Assembly: GCA_032158295.1 (NCBI GenBank)
Contig: CM063258.1
Location: 687,001-751,000, forward strand
Direction: 5' to 3'
Length of the DNA: 64,000 nt
Source: Pycnopodia helianthoides
Taxonomy: Eukaryota > Echinodermata > Asteroidea > Forcipulatida > Asteriidae
The translations under genes were made by a program, and so were the position numbers. Under the pieces are notes generated by a model. The model searched no databases. It saw only the letters and a list, made by a program, of their open reading frames with translations, and had not been told where the DNA came from. Below are positions 20,729 through 32,404 of this stretch, in pieces (position 1 is the first letter of the stretch; every line of letters begins with the position of its first letter).

Positions 20729-23700
20729 CTGAGGAAAGTGATATACAAGTCAAATAAAAATCACACTCAAATTACTGGAAAATTTTCACAGCGTGTGTCA
20801 CTGCAACAAGGTCGTAACTCAATTCTGCAACAAAGTCGTATCTCGTACAATAACGTCCCGTGCAACAATGTTGTATCTTGGCGTTCATTGACTGTGTGTA
20901 CATCCGGGTTATTGTAAGCAAGATATGAGCTTTTGACATTCTCACACTTGCGTTTCACATAAATCTGTTTTAAGAGATCGACCTTGTTGCATCGAAACAG
21001 CGATATAAACTCTTTGAAAGATACACATTTTAGGAATGAAAGTTGCTCTTAACAAGGCCCATGAAAGAGTTCACTAAAGTGAAGGTTCTTGTCAAATAAT
21101 TTCATCGATGGGAATTATACCTCCTCTTCACACCGAGCGGTCCGAACAGCGCCCCCAGGGTCGTCATAGGTAGCCCAGTATTGATCATCTCAAACCACTT
21201 GACTACCACCTCTCCTACCATCGTGGCGGGCATGCCCAGTAAGGCGTGGTTGAAATCGTGTATTTCACGGTAGCGTTGCATCACGTAGGCTAACTCGGGG
21301 TCATCCACAAACTGTACTGAAGTACGTGAGTCTGAAGTTATTTTCTGTCGCAGAGAGAGAGGAGGGTTGTTGTTTTGATCATTCCTCATTACAAAGCACG
21401 TAAACACAGCCTAATCAACTGCTTACTGTTATTACACCTTTCTATTGAACGTCACAGCCCAAGGTTTTTGCCAACCAAAGTTGGAAAACTATGGGAAGCC
21501 ATAAATGCAAAACAAAAACAGACAGCCACAGTTTGTAACAATGTTCAACAAATATCCAAATAGTGTTGAATCTGTTGGAAACAAAGCAACCAATCGTGGG
21601 ATATATTTTTTTATCTTTACGGGCAATTTGGAACACACAGTCATGTGTTTCGCACGAGAACGGTGTGCAGCACGTGCGCATTTCGCAAAACTCGTTGCAT
21701 GATTGGTCAGTGAACAACGCGGCTGCATTAATAATTTTAGCGCTTGACGCGTCCGCAAGCCAAAATGTAGTTTGCCCGTACAGATGGCGTCTACTGGGAA
21801 CTATCTATAAGGAAGGATCTAAATTCTTTATGCAATCAGAGCCACTCACATTTTTCTTCATGAAGTCCACGTACTCTCTGCCAAATGTCCCTTTTGGTAG
21901 ACTCGCCAACCAGTCCATATTTACAGTTTTTGTGTTGATTCGTGGTCTGTCACTGAATAAGTTAAACACACATATGGACTTATTATTACATCCTGGGTTC
22001 TCCCTATGCACAAGCTAGCAGATCGATCGGAAATGCCCCCCCAAAATTTGTTTTCCCTTTTTTGTTTAACTTCAGATAAAGACCAGAATGCTCCAGACTG
22101 CACAGTAAAATAAACACCAAGTACAAAATGTTCTGAGGACCACGTTTCAGTTCAGCATGTTTTGGCCAAACTTCCATAACTGGGTCCAAAATGACCCCCA
22201 CTTAAAAAAATCCTGAGGAGAACCCTGACATCTTTCTGGTAATGTAATCAAGGAACCCTCAAAAGTACCATGCACAAATTAGGCATCATCACAAATTAAG
22301 ATTGCTCTTTTAACTTATAACTCGCTCATAGCATTTCAAAAAAGTGTCAACATATAATCGCAAAACTCAAAAACGATCAAAACTCAAAAATACTTGGTTC
22401 CGTTCTTACCTCAAGATATCTCTTCCTTCCGGATCATCAAGCATCTTGCGATGGAGTTTTCTCAGTGCATGATGTCCAGTAACCTCTCCCAATGTTGCAA
22501 TCATATCTAAAATTTCATACAAATTAGGTGTATTAGTTAGGCAATAACAGCGTGAGGAGCCAGTCGTGGTAATAACCGGGTTGGTGGCTGGCCGTAGTCT
22601 TGGTTAAGACCTTCTCTTGTTGATTTATCACAGTTTTCCCCACGAGAGGGCGCTACCATTCACGAACTGCTCTCACAACACGAACCGCTCCAAGAGAAGG
22701 TCTTGGGAAACTCTCATTCATCGCTACCGAATCCGGTAGCAAACCACTGCGCATGCGTCAGTTTGATGATGACGTAACTAGCAATGAATGTATTACGCGT
22801 ACGGTGCACACGAGTTTCCCAAGACCTTCTCTTGGAGCGGTCTTAACCAAGACTAGGCTGGCCGCTGTTAATGGACCGAGCCAGTAGCTTGTTTTGGGGC
22901 TAGTTCACAGCCAGCCTATATATCACATGTTAATACACACTTTTTCGAGAAACTTCATTATCTGATAAATGAATGTGTTGTCTGATTGCAGGCCTGTATG
23001 CTTCGTTCTAGAAAGGGAAAGGGCACCAAGGCATTCTCTCCTCGATAAAGGGCACCCTATGAGGAAATTGTAAAATTGCATTTCAAGGGCACCAAGGCAA
23101 TGACCAGGGGCATCGAGGCAATCGCCTCCATTGCCTTTGTGAAGTATCAGGCCTGTGATTGAGACCCACATAAGCTTCCTACTAGCTTTCGGCAGGAGTT
23201 TTAGTTTTAAACTTTGTGTAAATCCGATGAACATTATGCGCGTGAGATCTACTCTCAAAACTAGTTCAATTTGCACGCCGGACAGCGCCCTCAAGTGACC
23301 ATTTCATCACAACATTAAAGTATTTTAGGGTTGAACAAAGAAAAAGTTATTAAAGCGGGACTTGAACCGACGACCTTTGTTGGCTTCTGACTGGCACCCA
23401 AACAAAAATACTGACAAAATAGGGAGAACACCAACATAGGGCTAGATAGCTCAGTTGGTAGAGCGCTGGTACGTTAATCCGGACGTCTTTCATGCAAATC
23501 CCGCTCTAGTCAAATTTTATTCGTTCAACCCCAAATTATTTTAAATTTACCCAGTCAGTTTCCCCTGAGAGTTATTACTTAATACAATATTAAAGCATCA
23601 ACGAATTAGGGCACTGATTATTAAAATCGCTAGTCATGGGCCAGCAGCCTACGGTAATTTCCATATGAGAAATATTACCATCTCGATAAGGGTCATAGAG

Positions 23701-25135
23701 GGACATGACGGCGGATCCAACAGTAAGTAATCCTTTCTGAAACTCGGTGGTCGGAATGTGATCATCATACAAACATCGTCTTTCACTGCTTGAGGAGGAG
23801 GCTACGTGCTGATCTTCTCCGCTCACATCATCTGGTATAAATATCATAATGTATAAATAGAAGTATCAAACAAAAATTCACTGGGGAATTCAAATCTGGA
23901 TTTGGATATAAAATTTCTTACATTTAAAACTTTTATCAAGTAATAAACCACAAGGGAAACTGACTGGGTAGATTTTAAATAATTTGGGGTTGAACAAAGA
24001 GAAAGTTGGTAAAGCACCAGCACGTTAATCTGGCGGTCATTTGGTTCAAATCCACTCTAGTAAATTTTCCTTTGTTCAACCCAAAGTTTTTAAAAACTTT
24101 TAGTTGAACTTTGCTCATGAAATTATTCTTTTACATCCAATGATTTGAACAATCCTATTTCAACTTTTAAAAACGATATGTTGGGTGCAATCAGTCAATC
24201 TGCGTCATCGGTCAGTCATGCACGATGGGTTGATTCTGTGGGGTACCTTGTACTAATAAAAGATATCCTCCAGAGTGGTGAATTACGAAGAAAAGGTGTT
24301 TGATTCGTGGCAATGGGATCGACTGATAGCGTTATGCTTGACCAAAGGCACAACGCGATCAACCGATGGTGCAGATCAACCAAGCAACTGTGCCCAAAAT
24401 ATTTATTATAGCAAGGGCCTCAAACCTTAACACTAGCCTGGCATACATCGTCTAATAAACCCCAATTCTCAACCTGCTGGTGGGTTACATGTAAACAAAA
24501 TTCCAAGAGGATTAACTGATTTTGTTCATATACAATTTTGCAACAATTGTAACCCTTCATCCTCTCAATGGTGTAGGATGGTGCAATTATCACAACTATC
24601 CCCCGATAATGAAAATAAAAACAACTCGTGAGAGTCCTATTTTAGCGTGATTTGATTTCAAGAAAGACTCCAAACATGAGGGTAGTAGAGGCGATAGCAA
24701 CCTCAATCACAGTTCTAATTCAAAGAGTATGTAACCATGACAATGGTACCAGAAAAGCACATATTTTGATCATTACTGTGGCTAGAATCCATGGTGTGTT
24801 TTTAATTGAGTCAATAATGAATATTTTGTTGTTATTTGTAAACCATACAGTAAACATTTTGGAATATTTATTTTACCCTCTAAATCGGAGTTGAAGATTC
24901 CATCATCATCCGCGTCATGTGAATGGGAGTGAGATCCATTCAGTCTTCTTTGCTGCAAAAATCCCAGCCGTGTCTGATGTTTACTGCACCGGTGACCAGT
25001 GTTGTCAATAGTTAACTGTCGAGTTACAAACGAGCATCTTGCAATTTTTCTCACAGCCATTTCATTCTTAAAATGCATGGATCGGTTGATCGCAATACGT
25101 CTAAGTTGTGTCATAAGTATCCTTATGTGTGCCAT
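20570..25135 (-). CDS. COQ4: COQ4, coenzyme Q biosynthesis protein, six exons, one apparent frameshift
   Basis: Exons in mRNA order are 24877-25135, 23679-23831, 22410-22506, 21850-21952, 21121-21344 and 20570-20728; all introns are GT-AG with matching phases. The sum is 995 bases, one short of a 332-codon frame. The product would be about 331 residues against about 265 in human, the excess being at the N-terminus. The conserved HDxxH(x11)E metal-binding motif is intact (His233, Asp234, His237, Glu249). COQ4 is a mitochondrial inner-membrane (matrix face) protein of the CoQ synthesis complex, recently assigned to oxidative decarboxylation/hydroxylation at ring carbon C1. The last exon is out of frame by one base after residue 298. 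Sequencing error is likelier than gene loss, since everything else is conserved. Confidence 0.93.
20729..21120 (-). other. COQ4 intron 5
   Basis: 392 bp. It contains three irregular repeats of tgcaacaa(g/a)gtcgta near 20800-20875. Nothing else noted. Confidence 0.7.
21121..21344 (-). CDS. COQ4: COQ4 exon 5 (metal-motif exon)
   Basis: The minus-strand acceptor is ctctctctctgcgacag; the donor is GTATAA. It enters in phase 0 and leaves with two bases. It encodes [20 protein letters not shown], then [14 protein letters not shown] and [15 protein letters not shown], the most conserved part of the family. Confidence 0.96.
21345..21849 (-). other. COQ4 intron 4
   Basis: 505 bp. Open frames on both strands here have no family resemblance. 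No repeat recognised. Confidence 0.65.
21850..21952 (-). CDS. COQ4: COQ4 exon 4
   Basis: The minus-strand acceptor is gtttaacttattcag; the donor is GTGAGT. It encodes [20 protein letters not shown], then [14 protein letters not shown], equivalent to the human segment with LPEGSLGREYLRFL. Confidence 0.94.
21953..22409 (-). other. COQ4 intron 3, with dispersed repeat
   Basis: 457 bp. 22015-22232 is a dispersed repeat (tgccccccaaaatttg ... aaacaccaagtacaaaatgttctgaggacc) with relatives at 36345-36510 and 56870-57175. Confidence 0.6.
22410..22506 (-). CDS. COQ4: COQ4 exon 3
   Basis: The minus-strand acceptor is gtatgaaattttag; the donor is GTAAGA. Two bases, 31 codons and two bases. It encodes [20 protein letters not shown] and [11 protein letters not shown]; human has MVAVLGETTG and DPEGAQIL. 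Confidence 0.94.
22595..22855. mobile_element. Foldback element with TAGTCTTGGTTAAGACC ends
   Basis: Left end tagtcttggttaagaccttctcttg; right end cttggagcggtcttaaccaagacta. A second inverse pair is inside: aaccgctccaagagaagg near 22681 and ccttctcttggagcgg near 22825. Confidence 0.75.
23315..23590. repeat. Two SINE family 1 copies, head-to-head
   Basis: 23315-23395 reads on the minus strand as ggttcaagtcccgc and tttgttcaaccc. 23431-23590 reads on the plus strand as gctagatagctcagttggta, then cccgctctagtc, then cccagtcagtttccc. Confidence 0.7.
23679..23831 (-). CDS. COQ4: COQ4 exon 2
   Basis: The minus-strand acceptor is gatatttataccag; the donor is GTAATA. Two bases, 50 codons and one base. 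It opens with a serine-rich linker ([18 protein letters not shown]) and then [27 protein letters not shown], the start of the conserved COQ4 domain. Confidence 0.93.
23832..24876 (-). other. COQ4 intron 1
   Basis: 1.05 kb. A chimeric SINE lies at 23938-24090. The fragment near 24424-24500 (aacactagcctggcatacatcgtc) recurs at 27016-27120. The rest is unassigned. Confidence 0.6.
23938..24090. repeat. Chimeric SINE family 1: inverted tail joined to forward head
   Basis: 23938-24013 is a minus-strand tail (ccacaagggaaactgactggg ... ggttgaacaaag). It runs directly into a plus-strand head (agcaccagcacgttaatctgg, ggttcaaatccactctagt, tttgttcaaccc). Confidence 0.65.
24877..25135 (-). CDS. COQ4: COQ4 exon 1, mitochondrial leader
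   Basis: The ATG is at 25135-25133; an in-frame TAA 30 bases upstream makes it the first Met. 86 codons plus one base; the donor is GTAAAA. The N-terminus ([20 protein letters not shown]) is rich in Arg, Lys and hydrophobics with no acidic residue early, as expected of a mitochondrial presequence. Later it has a His/Asp segment ([12 protein letters not shown]). This exon is not conserved with human and explains the extra length. A later Met (MTQ or MHF) could also start. Confidence 0.75.
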
Positions 25136-25760
25136 ACTTGTAATATTTGTGATTCGAGTGCATTAATGACGTGAAAACAGTGAGAATATCTGTCTCTTTT
25201 CATCACCGCTTGTCACCAGCGTTGACACATGTTCTGTAGCTATATGTTAATGAGGTCAATTCTACCCAATCAACCAACCGCAATCATTCTTTCGTTGACC
25301 TATGACGTCTGTCTCTAAAAAGAAATAGTCTGGTTGACGGGGCCGGTCGGTCTGACAGGTTGTTGTTAAAACCAAATGCTGTGTGCGGAATGTAGGAAGA
25401 GGTAAAGTCTAGATCTCTGGTAACAGAAATAAATGCACAACGAGCAGACGAAATGCATCCCAAATCAATGCATTTTTGACTGATGAGATATTGTCACTGG
25501 AAATTGTCGACGTCCTAAGACTCATTTATGACGAGAGAGTGAAGACGTTTCTCCAGGTTGGTCTTTCTCCTCCTAGTGAGTGAATAATCCACCGTTGCCA
25601 GGTAAGACCGGGAAGATAATCTTGGTGGGACAACTGTCGACTGGGAGGCAAGTTCTCACCGGCCCCGTAAATCGTTCTGTGAATGACCGTTCCAACTTCT
25701 AAAGTTCTAGCGTTCTAATCTAACACTAGGGGTCCTACTCCCAGTATTCTCTCCAGTCCC
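25136..25760. promoter_or_regulatory. Candidate shared promoter region between COQ4 and the NEK kinase
   Basis: Mostly unique-looking sequence with more CpG than its surroundings and no recognised repeat, directly upstream of the COQ4 start. On the plus strand ccaccgttgccag/gtaagaccgg has a strong donor at 25602, which could end a non-coding first exon of the NEK gene. No core promoter motif was identified, so this is inference from position. Confidence 0.3.
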
Positions 25761-26654
25761 ATAGCCAACTCAGTGTACATGTACAGCCAGAAGTAGTCCA
25801 CAATCAAAACTATAGCACTAGCAGTTTATAACTTTGTAAACAAATTTCAGTCTTACTTATTTTACAACAAGTTTATAAAACTGTCCACATGTTTTGTGTG
25901 TAGTGTACACAATCCCATCTATTATATGTAATCTGTAGCAGGTGAATTTATTCGGTCCTATAAATTCTTAACGTTGAAGTAAAGAAATAATTCATTCTTG
26001 GGTAAAATTTTCCGTATTCGACTGCCACTTTTTCACTCATTATGAAATATAATTTAAAGAGTATCTTTTTTACTCAAACGATATGAAGTTTTGGTAAATG
26101 AGTGAAATTGGCAGGCGGATACTGACAATTTTCCCATTCTTGGTTTTGAGACTTACAGGTGTTTGATTGGATCTGTCGTGGGTTCATGGATTTATTTGAT
26201 TACAATATGTTTTTTTTTTTTTTTTAAGAAATTGGGGTATCCAATTCAATTCTTCATTCAGCATTTCAGCTTTCACGGGCTATTTTTTGGTAATCACCAG
26301 GAAGTGTGTAGAGCATAGATTAATCTTAGTCTATTTTTAATTTTGTTCTAATCGTATTACATTTCTAGGTCAAATAGCAATTTCCTTCCTCTGTTCCACA
26401 TCCCCACTTTAATTGTGCCTAGTCCAACCCCAACTAGTATAATTGGGACCAGACCAACTGTAGTTTGGATCACACCAACTGGTTGTGCAACTGTAGTTGG
26501 ACCAGTCCAAGCTATGCCTATGGTTGCTTTAAAAAGGTTACCATCCAAAATACCATGTCAGGCATGATACTTCACAGAAGCAATAAAGGCAATTGCCTGG
26601 TCAAGTGCCATGTTGCCCCTTGATATTTTCCAATAGAAATTTCAGGGCTCACCC

Positions 26655-27019
26655 TTAAAGGTGTTATACAGGATTGGTAGAGCTAACAAAATAGTCACAG
26701 ACAGTGTTCATGTTTTGTGTGATTCAACATATTGCATGAACAAACAAACCTGTAAAAATTTGAGCTCGATTGGTCATCGAGGTCACAAGAAAATAGTGAA
26801 AAGAGACCTTATGTGTTTTCTGTTTTTCAAACATCAAGTTTATTATCGCGCACGATAAAAACTATTGTTTTATTCATTTCTCAGAAACGATAGCATTTTA
26901 GGCAGAAACATTTGAAGGAACCCTTTCTACCATTACTTACTTTAAATCATGTAAGTTATGTGTGAATCTGTGAACATTTGTGTTTTTTCGATCTTACCAA
27001 TAGTGTACAGGGCCTTTAA
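26655..27019 (+). mobile_element. TTAA foldback element, subfamily B-prime
   Basis: TTAA at 26655-26658 and 27016-27019. The ends are TTAAAGGTGTTATACAGG and the inverse of TTAAAGGCCCTGTACAC. The shared core acaaacctgtaaaaatttgag starts near 26743. Confidence 0.78.
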
Positions 27020-27919
27020 CACTAGCCCGGCGTACATTGTCTAGTAAAAAATGCTAAGGGCTAGTAGTAGTAAACACCACTTCTCAACTTGCCCTGTGGG
27101 CTACTAACAACTGTGCAACATACTTGTTTAAAATGCTCATTTCTTCCTTTTCAGATGTGAATAATTAATGTATAAAATGTGTAAAATCGTTATTGTGTGA
27201 ATACGACTTCATTTGATAATTTAACTGGTTGTGATCATTAACATTTTTATTAACACATCAGAACATTACATTTATGGCAATTCCTGTTTAAAATCTGGGC
27301 TACTAAAACTTCCTGGGGGCAAGTAAAATGCACAGTTTCTGGCCCGGCGGGCTACTTTACAAAAAGCTTTAAAAGCACAAGGCCTGAATTTATAACTTCT
27401 ACATGTACATTGAGTGCCCTTTATTTACAAAGGAGAAAATGCCCGTGGTGCCCCTGCCCTTTCAACAACAAAATATATTTTAAACATGTTGAGTAATTTG
27501 GGAGAGTAATTTTTAAGGTGTAGCCTTACATTGTAATTTATACCAAGTCTGTGTAACCTTTGTTTACGAAAAGAGTGACCTTGTTCATTCCAGGGCATTT
27601 CCTGGTAGGCACGATACTGTAGTATCTTGCCTACCAGGAAATGTGACTAGTGCTGGTCATATGGGAATTTTTAAATTTTGTTATAATTGCCATACAAATT
27701 TGAAAATTATAAAAATAACAGCTGATCAAGTTTTGAGATGTGCCCTGTCTCTTCTTCAATTTATATCAAAAGTAAAAAAAAAAATCAGACTCTGCAATTT
27801 CCATAAAATATAAGATTTAATGTTTTGTTCGTTTGAGCTGTGTACAAATCATGCGTGCAGGAAGTCCAGGCTCTGTGGCTCTTATTCAAACATGTGATGT
27901 CACAGGTCACATGGTCTAT

Positions 27920-28095
27920 ACCAGGCCTAAAATAACACCGAGACCATGGCCTTTGTTGTACTGGTCTTGGCCTTGGTGCCCCTTCAATAGTTTCCCATAG
28001 ACAGACTTGAAGGTTTCCCATTTGAAGTGCCCTTTGCAAAATAAAAATGGCCTTAGGCTTTCTTGCCTTCAAAGATACAATTTCAGGCCTGGTAG
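27920..28095. repeat. Dispersed repeat, CAGGCCTGGAATT family
   Basis: Runs ccaggcctaaaataac to aatttcaggcctgg with the usual ggtcttggccttggtgcccc interior. Confidence 0.65.
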
Positions 28096-28804
28096 GGCCA
28101 TTAAATGCATTCCTTTTTACATCATGTAGATGTAGGTTAACTATTATAAGAATGCTTTTAAGCTTCTTTTAAAGGAGGGCATATGTGTTACCATGTTCAT
28201 TGTTTAAGTGTGTCTCTACTTTTCTTTTAAAACCCAAAGCCACAAATGTCGGACTGCAAAATGTACACCAGTTTACCTGTGGTACACTCTTCATGGATAA
28301 TATTAGATCTAAAATAGGACATTTTATCCTTGGCTATTATATTGATCTTTCACAGAGTAGCCATATCCCGTTAATTAAAAATGCTCTGCAAAGACCTTGG
28401 AATACCTGAATGGTTTACGACTTGTTTCCACTTCTGATCAGTATATGAATTTGGTGCACATTGTCCGTGTAGTAATCTGCAGTCCTTCATACATTGTGCA
28501 GTGTATTCACAATCAGGGAAACGCATTTAGCAAATTTAATTACTTTAGTAATGTTGGTGGTAAAACCCTTCATCATGTAAAGGAAACAGCTCTCTATGAC
28601 TTGTGGTGGTCTGAAAAGAACCGATGGTGTAGCAACCCAACGTTTCAATCAGTGTGATTGAATTGTCTTCAGGAGAAAATTGAATTAAAACACGCAATAG
28701 CCAGGTATAATGTACACTGTACAGTTCGGTAACTTATACATAAACACTCATTTTGAAATCTCACCCAAAAATATCCACATTAATTACGAATATAATCTTT
28801 ATAT

Positions 28805-29174
28805 GGGGAAAAGCGCTGGATACTTTTTTTCATATTGTGAGTTTCCTTGTCCTACAGTACATGTATGTCCAAATCACTAGACTCACTGAACTTGGATCAG
28901 TGGTCTGATGGGTAAATGTACATGTGTGTAAATTTTGAACTCTTATAGTATACAAGTACATTATGAATTTCACATTACAGTACATTTATCAAATCTTTAA
29001 AGTCTGTGGATGCGAGCAGTACAGGTTTGGGGAAAAGCGCTAGACTTATTGTGAGTTTCCTTGTCTTAAAGATGCCCAAATCACTAGATTCACTGGACTT
29101 GGGCCAGTGGTCTGATGGGTGTGTGTCAATTTTGAACTCTTATCTACAATGTGTACGTTATGAATTTCACCAGA
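28805..29174. repeat. Direct duplication (28805-28977 and 29029-29174)
   Basis: Both copies carry ggggaaaagcgct, gtgagtttccttgtc, ccaaatcactaga, cagtggtctgatggg and ttttgaactcttat in order, with small indels. Confidence 0.75.
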
Positions 29175-29633
29175 ATGTATTGGACACATACATGAAATCC
29201 TATTTGTTGCCCTTATTCTTTGTAGCTCTTGAACCTATGCTCTTTCTGTCTTGATGTCGTGTCTTTGTACAGTTTTTCAGATGTCCATTGCTAAGTGACA
29301 GTGTAAAATGTACAAAGTCACCACCAGGTGTTATTGTACTTTTCCACTCAATAAATCACACACTTGTAATTGCACACTTCACACACTCCTGGCGCCAAAA
29401 CAAACAGGGATAGAAACATAAAGAAATATTATCACGAGGCAATATAGTAAATAAGATAAACTCATGGACGGTACTGAAGTGGCAGATGAAATGGCAATCT
29501 TTGTAGTTGAATCAATGTACAACTCTACATCAAATTTGCACCTTTTTTAGCTCCAATTTTTGGATACAGGATGTATTTGGTCAAATCGCCAAAGATTTTT
29601 TGTTTTGAAAAAACCAGGTCGATCAACTGACCA

Positions 29634-29923
29634 GGGCCCAATTTCATAGCGCTGCTTAACGGCCGATTCTGTGCTTATGTACGAGTTTCTATTTCATAGC
29701 GCTGCTAACCGTAAGCACACGAAAAGGTACATGTATGCTAACCTTCCGGTGCTTACTGCCCGAAAATGAATGACGTAACAATGCAATTACATGGTGAACG
29801 CGCAAGATGAGCTGCCTTATTTTCTAGCTAACCTGTGAAACACGCTTATGCTTAAGCAAATTTTTCTGCTACAGTTAGCACGAAAATTTGCTTACCATTA
29901 AGCAGCGCTATGGATTTGGGCCC
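29634..29923. mobile_element. GGGCCCAATTTC foldback element
   Basis: gggcccaatttcatagcgctgc at the left and gcagcgctatggatttgggccc at the right. Confidence 0.75.
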
Positions 29924-30012
29924 AGTGTATTCTTTAACGTAGCATAATCTAAATTAAGAACAAAACAAAAATTGTTCTAAGAGTGTTTCACTGACTGACT
30001 GGCTCACTATTG

Positions 30013-30406
30013 TTAAAGGAACATTACAGAATTGGTAAGAACAAAACTTGTAAAATATACTTTTTGATCACAGATTTACATAAAACTTACAGAGACTAAT
30101 GATGATGATAGTAGAAAACATCCCTTGAAATATTTCTGTTTGAAATGCCATATTTGATGAGAAATGAATAAACTAATTTTCCGATTGGAGTTTATCGCTC
30201 AGTGAGCGTTTTATTCATTTGTTGAATCTATATGATTTAATGCAAATGTGTAATCGGTTTTTCACTATTTTCTCGTGACCCAGATGGGCGATCGATCTCA
30301 AACTTCGACAGGTTTGTCAGTTTATGTATATGGTGAATTACATAAAGTGCTTACACTGCCAGCAACTGTTTTGTTAGCAAAAACCAATTCTGTAATGTTC
30401 CTTTAA
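30013..30406 (-). mobile_element. TTAA foldback element, subfamily B
   Basis: Exact TTAA at both borders (30013-30016 and 30403-30406) with unrelated outer flanks, so TTAA is the target duplication. Confidence 0.85.
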
Positions 30407-31119
30407 GGAAGAGGAGGTGCTTTTTACCTCATGAGCAGATCGGCTTTCAACATGTAAGAGAACCAACGCAAACAAACAAGAAGAATTAAAGTTACTCTTG
30501 CGTAATTTGTGTAAATCAAAGCGAGAAACCTATTTTACTTTTCCCATGGCCACCAGACCCTTTGCAGAAGAAGGTGTACACCTCGCATTGTGCTGCTATT
30601 TTTGTTGTATGGGAGTGACACATGTAAACAGCATTTACTGAATAGGTTTAGTTATTGAGGGGCATGAAAGGGAAGCAACTCAATTCTTCTTTTGCAAACT
30701 AAGACATCCTGTGCTACTCCATCTCCCAAGCCTCAGACAATGTTTGCCCACAGAAATTGAATCTGCCGTGGGCGGATTTTGCCCGCAGGCAAGTTATGAA
30801 GCTTGACACAATTTCTTTTCTTTCCCCCTTTTTCTTTCTTTGGTTGGAAGGAAGTTATTCCAAAGATTGTAACATTGCAACTTGTCTGTGTGGGAGAGTG
30901 ATCTCTCACTCTCGATGGCTGTGGGTGATTTGGACAGATGCTGAGTTTATGGCCGTCAGACACAATTTGGGATTGGAGGGACTTTGGTAAAACCTCCAAA
31001 TCAGATTCAATTCAGGTTTATTTAAATTTCCAAAACTTCTATATAAGGCCTAAAAGTAAATAACAAGAAAACAATGAAATACAAAAATTACGAGGAAGAT
31101 TTTAGAAGTCCAGGGACTT

Positions 31120-31625
31120 AAATTTAATAGGCTATACAGTGACTGGAAAAAAATGAAAATTTATTTAATAGGCTATACAGTGACTGGAAAAAATGAACAT
31201 AAATTTAATAGGCTATACAGTGACTGGAAAAAATGAAAATTGATTTAATAGGCTATACAGTGACTGGAAAAAATGAACATAAATTTAATAGGCTATACAG
31301 TGACTGGAAAAAAATGAAAATTTATTTAATAGGCTATACAGTGACTGGAAAAAATGAACATAAATTTAATAGGCTATACAGTGACTGGAAAAAATGAATA
31401 TAAATTTAATAGGCTATACAGTGACTGGAAAAAATGAACATCAATTTAATAGGCTATACAGTGACTGGAAAAAATGAACATCAATTTAATAGGCTATACA
31501 GTGACTGGAAAAAGTGAAAATCAATTTAATAGGCTATACAGTGACTGGAAAAAATGAACATCAATTTAATAGGCTATACAGTGACTGGAAAAAATGAACA
31601 TCAATTTAATAGTTACTATACAATG
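31120..31625. repeat. Minisatellite, unit 39-40 bp, 12 copies plus a degenerate one
   Basis: Unit aataggctatacagtgactgg followed by aaaaaatgaacatcaattt. Copies alternate between two variants (aaaatttattt and acataaattt), suggesting a two-unit higher-order repeat in the first half. Confidence 0.93.
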
Positions 31626-31984
31626 ACTTGAATGTAGCTACAGACCTAGCTTTGGAAATATAGTCTGGCAGTTCATTCCAGAGTTTGCATCCTCTACAAC
31701 GAATGCTGCATTGCTCAGCTGTGGTTTTACATTAATTTTGAGTGTATTTTTGTTTGTTAGAGGAACATGTATTATAAGTGTGGTTGGTTCAGTGACTTTT
31801 TCACCTCTGTGGACCCTGGTTCAAATTCCGCCTCTGGATCCTTGCGTGTGGATTGTGTTTTTACTGAGTCCGTACCTGATTGCGTGGGTTTTCCTCATTT
31901 AGGGTTTTTCCTTTCATATATCTACATGTACTGTTTAACTGAACATTTCTTCATTGTCTCCTATTTATTCTGTTGTTGGTTTAC

Positions 31985-32085
31985 ACTGTTTGATTAAAAA
32001 TATAACAAAATAGTGGAAATTTGACTTACTACTGTTTGATATGTAACAAAATAAAATAGTGGAAATTTGACGTACTACTGTATCG
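31985..32085. repeat. Short tandem duplication, about 50 bp
   Basis: tgtttgat followed by aacaaaatagtggaaatttgac and tactactg, twice. Confidence 0.7.
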
Positions 32086-32404
32086 TAAAGATATTCCTTT
32101 TTAAAACTAGATGTTCAAAAACGTTTCTGGGTGTGTGGGAGCGTAGCAAGAATGCGCTTGAACAGTTCTGCAAAAATCAGTTCCAGTCTGGGCATAGACG
32201 ATAACTATATTTTGTTTGCGCCTGGCCTTGTATTTTGATAAAATCTACAATAGCCTTTTTAGAGATGCTTGGGATGCTCATATTTCAAGAAAAACAGACG
32301 GACTGAGTTGAACATCTACACAGTGGGGGTTGGAACACTGTAAGATGTATCATGTTTGAAGAGGAACATGTGTTGTCATCTTTAAAGGTACTGGGGTGGA
32401 TTTT

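Larger units (their letters stand above)
22507..23678 (-). other. COQ4 intron 2, repeat-rich
   Basis: 1.17 kb. Holds a foldback element (22595-22855), a CAGGCCTGGAATT-family copy (22990-23155) and two adjacent SINE family 1 copies in opposite orientation (23315-23395 minus, 23431-23590 plus). Confidence 0.65.
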
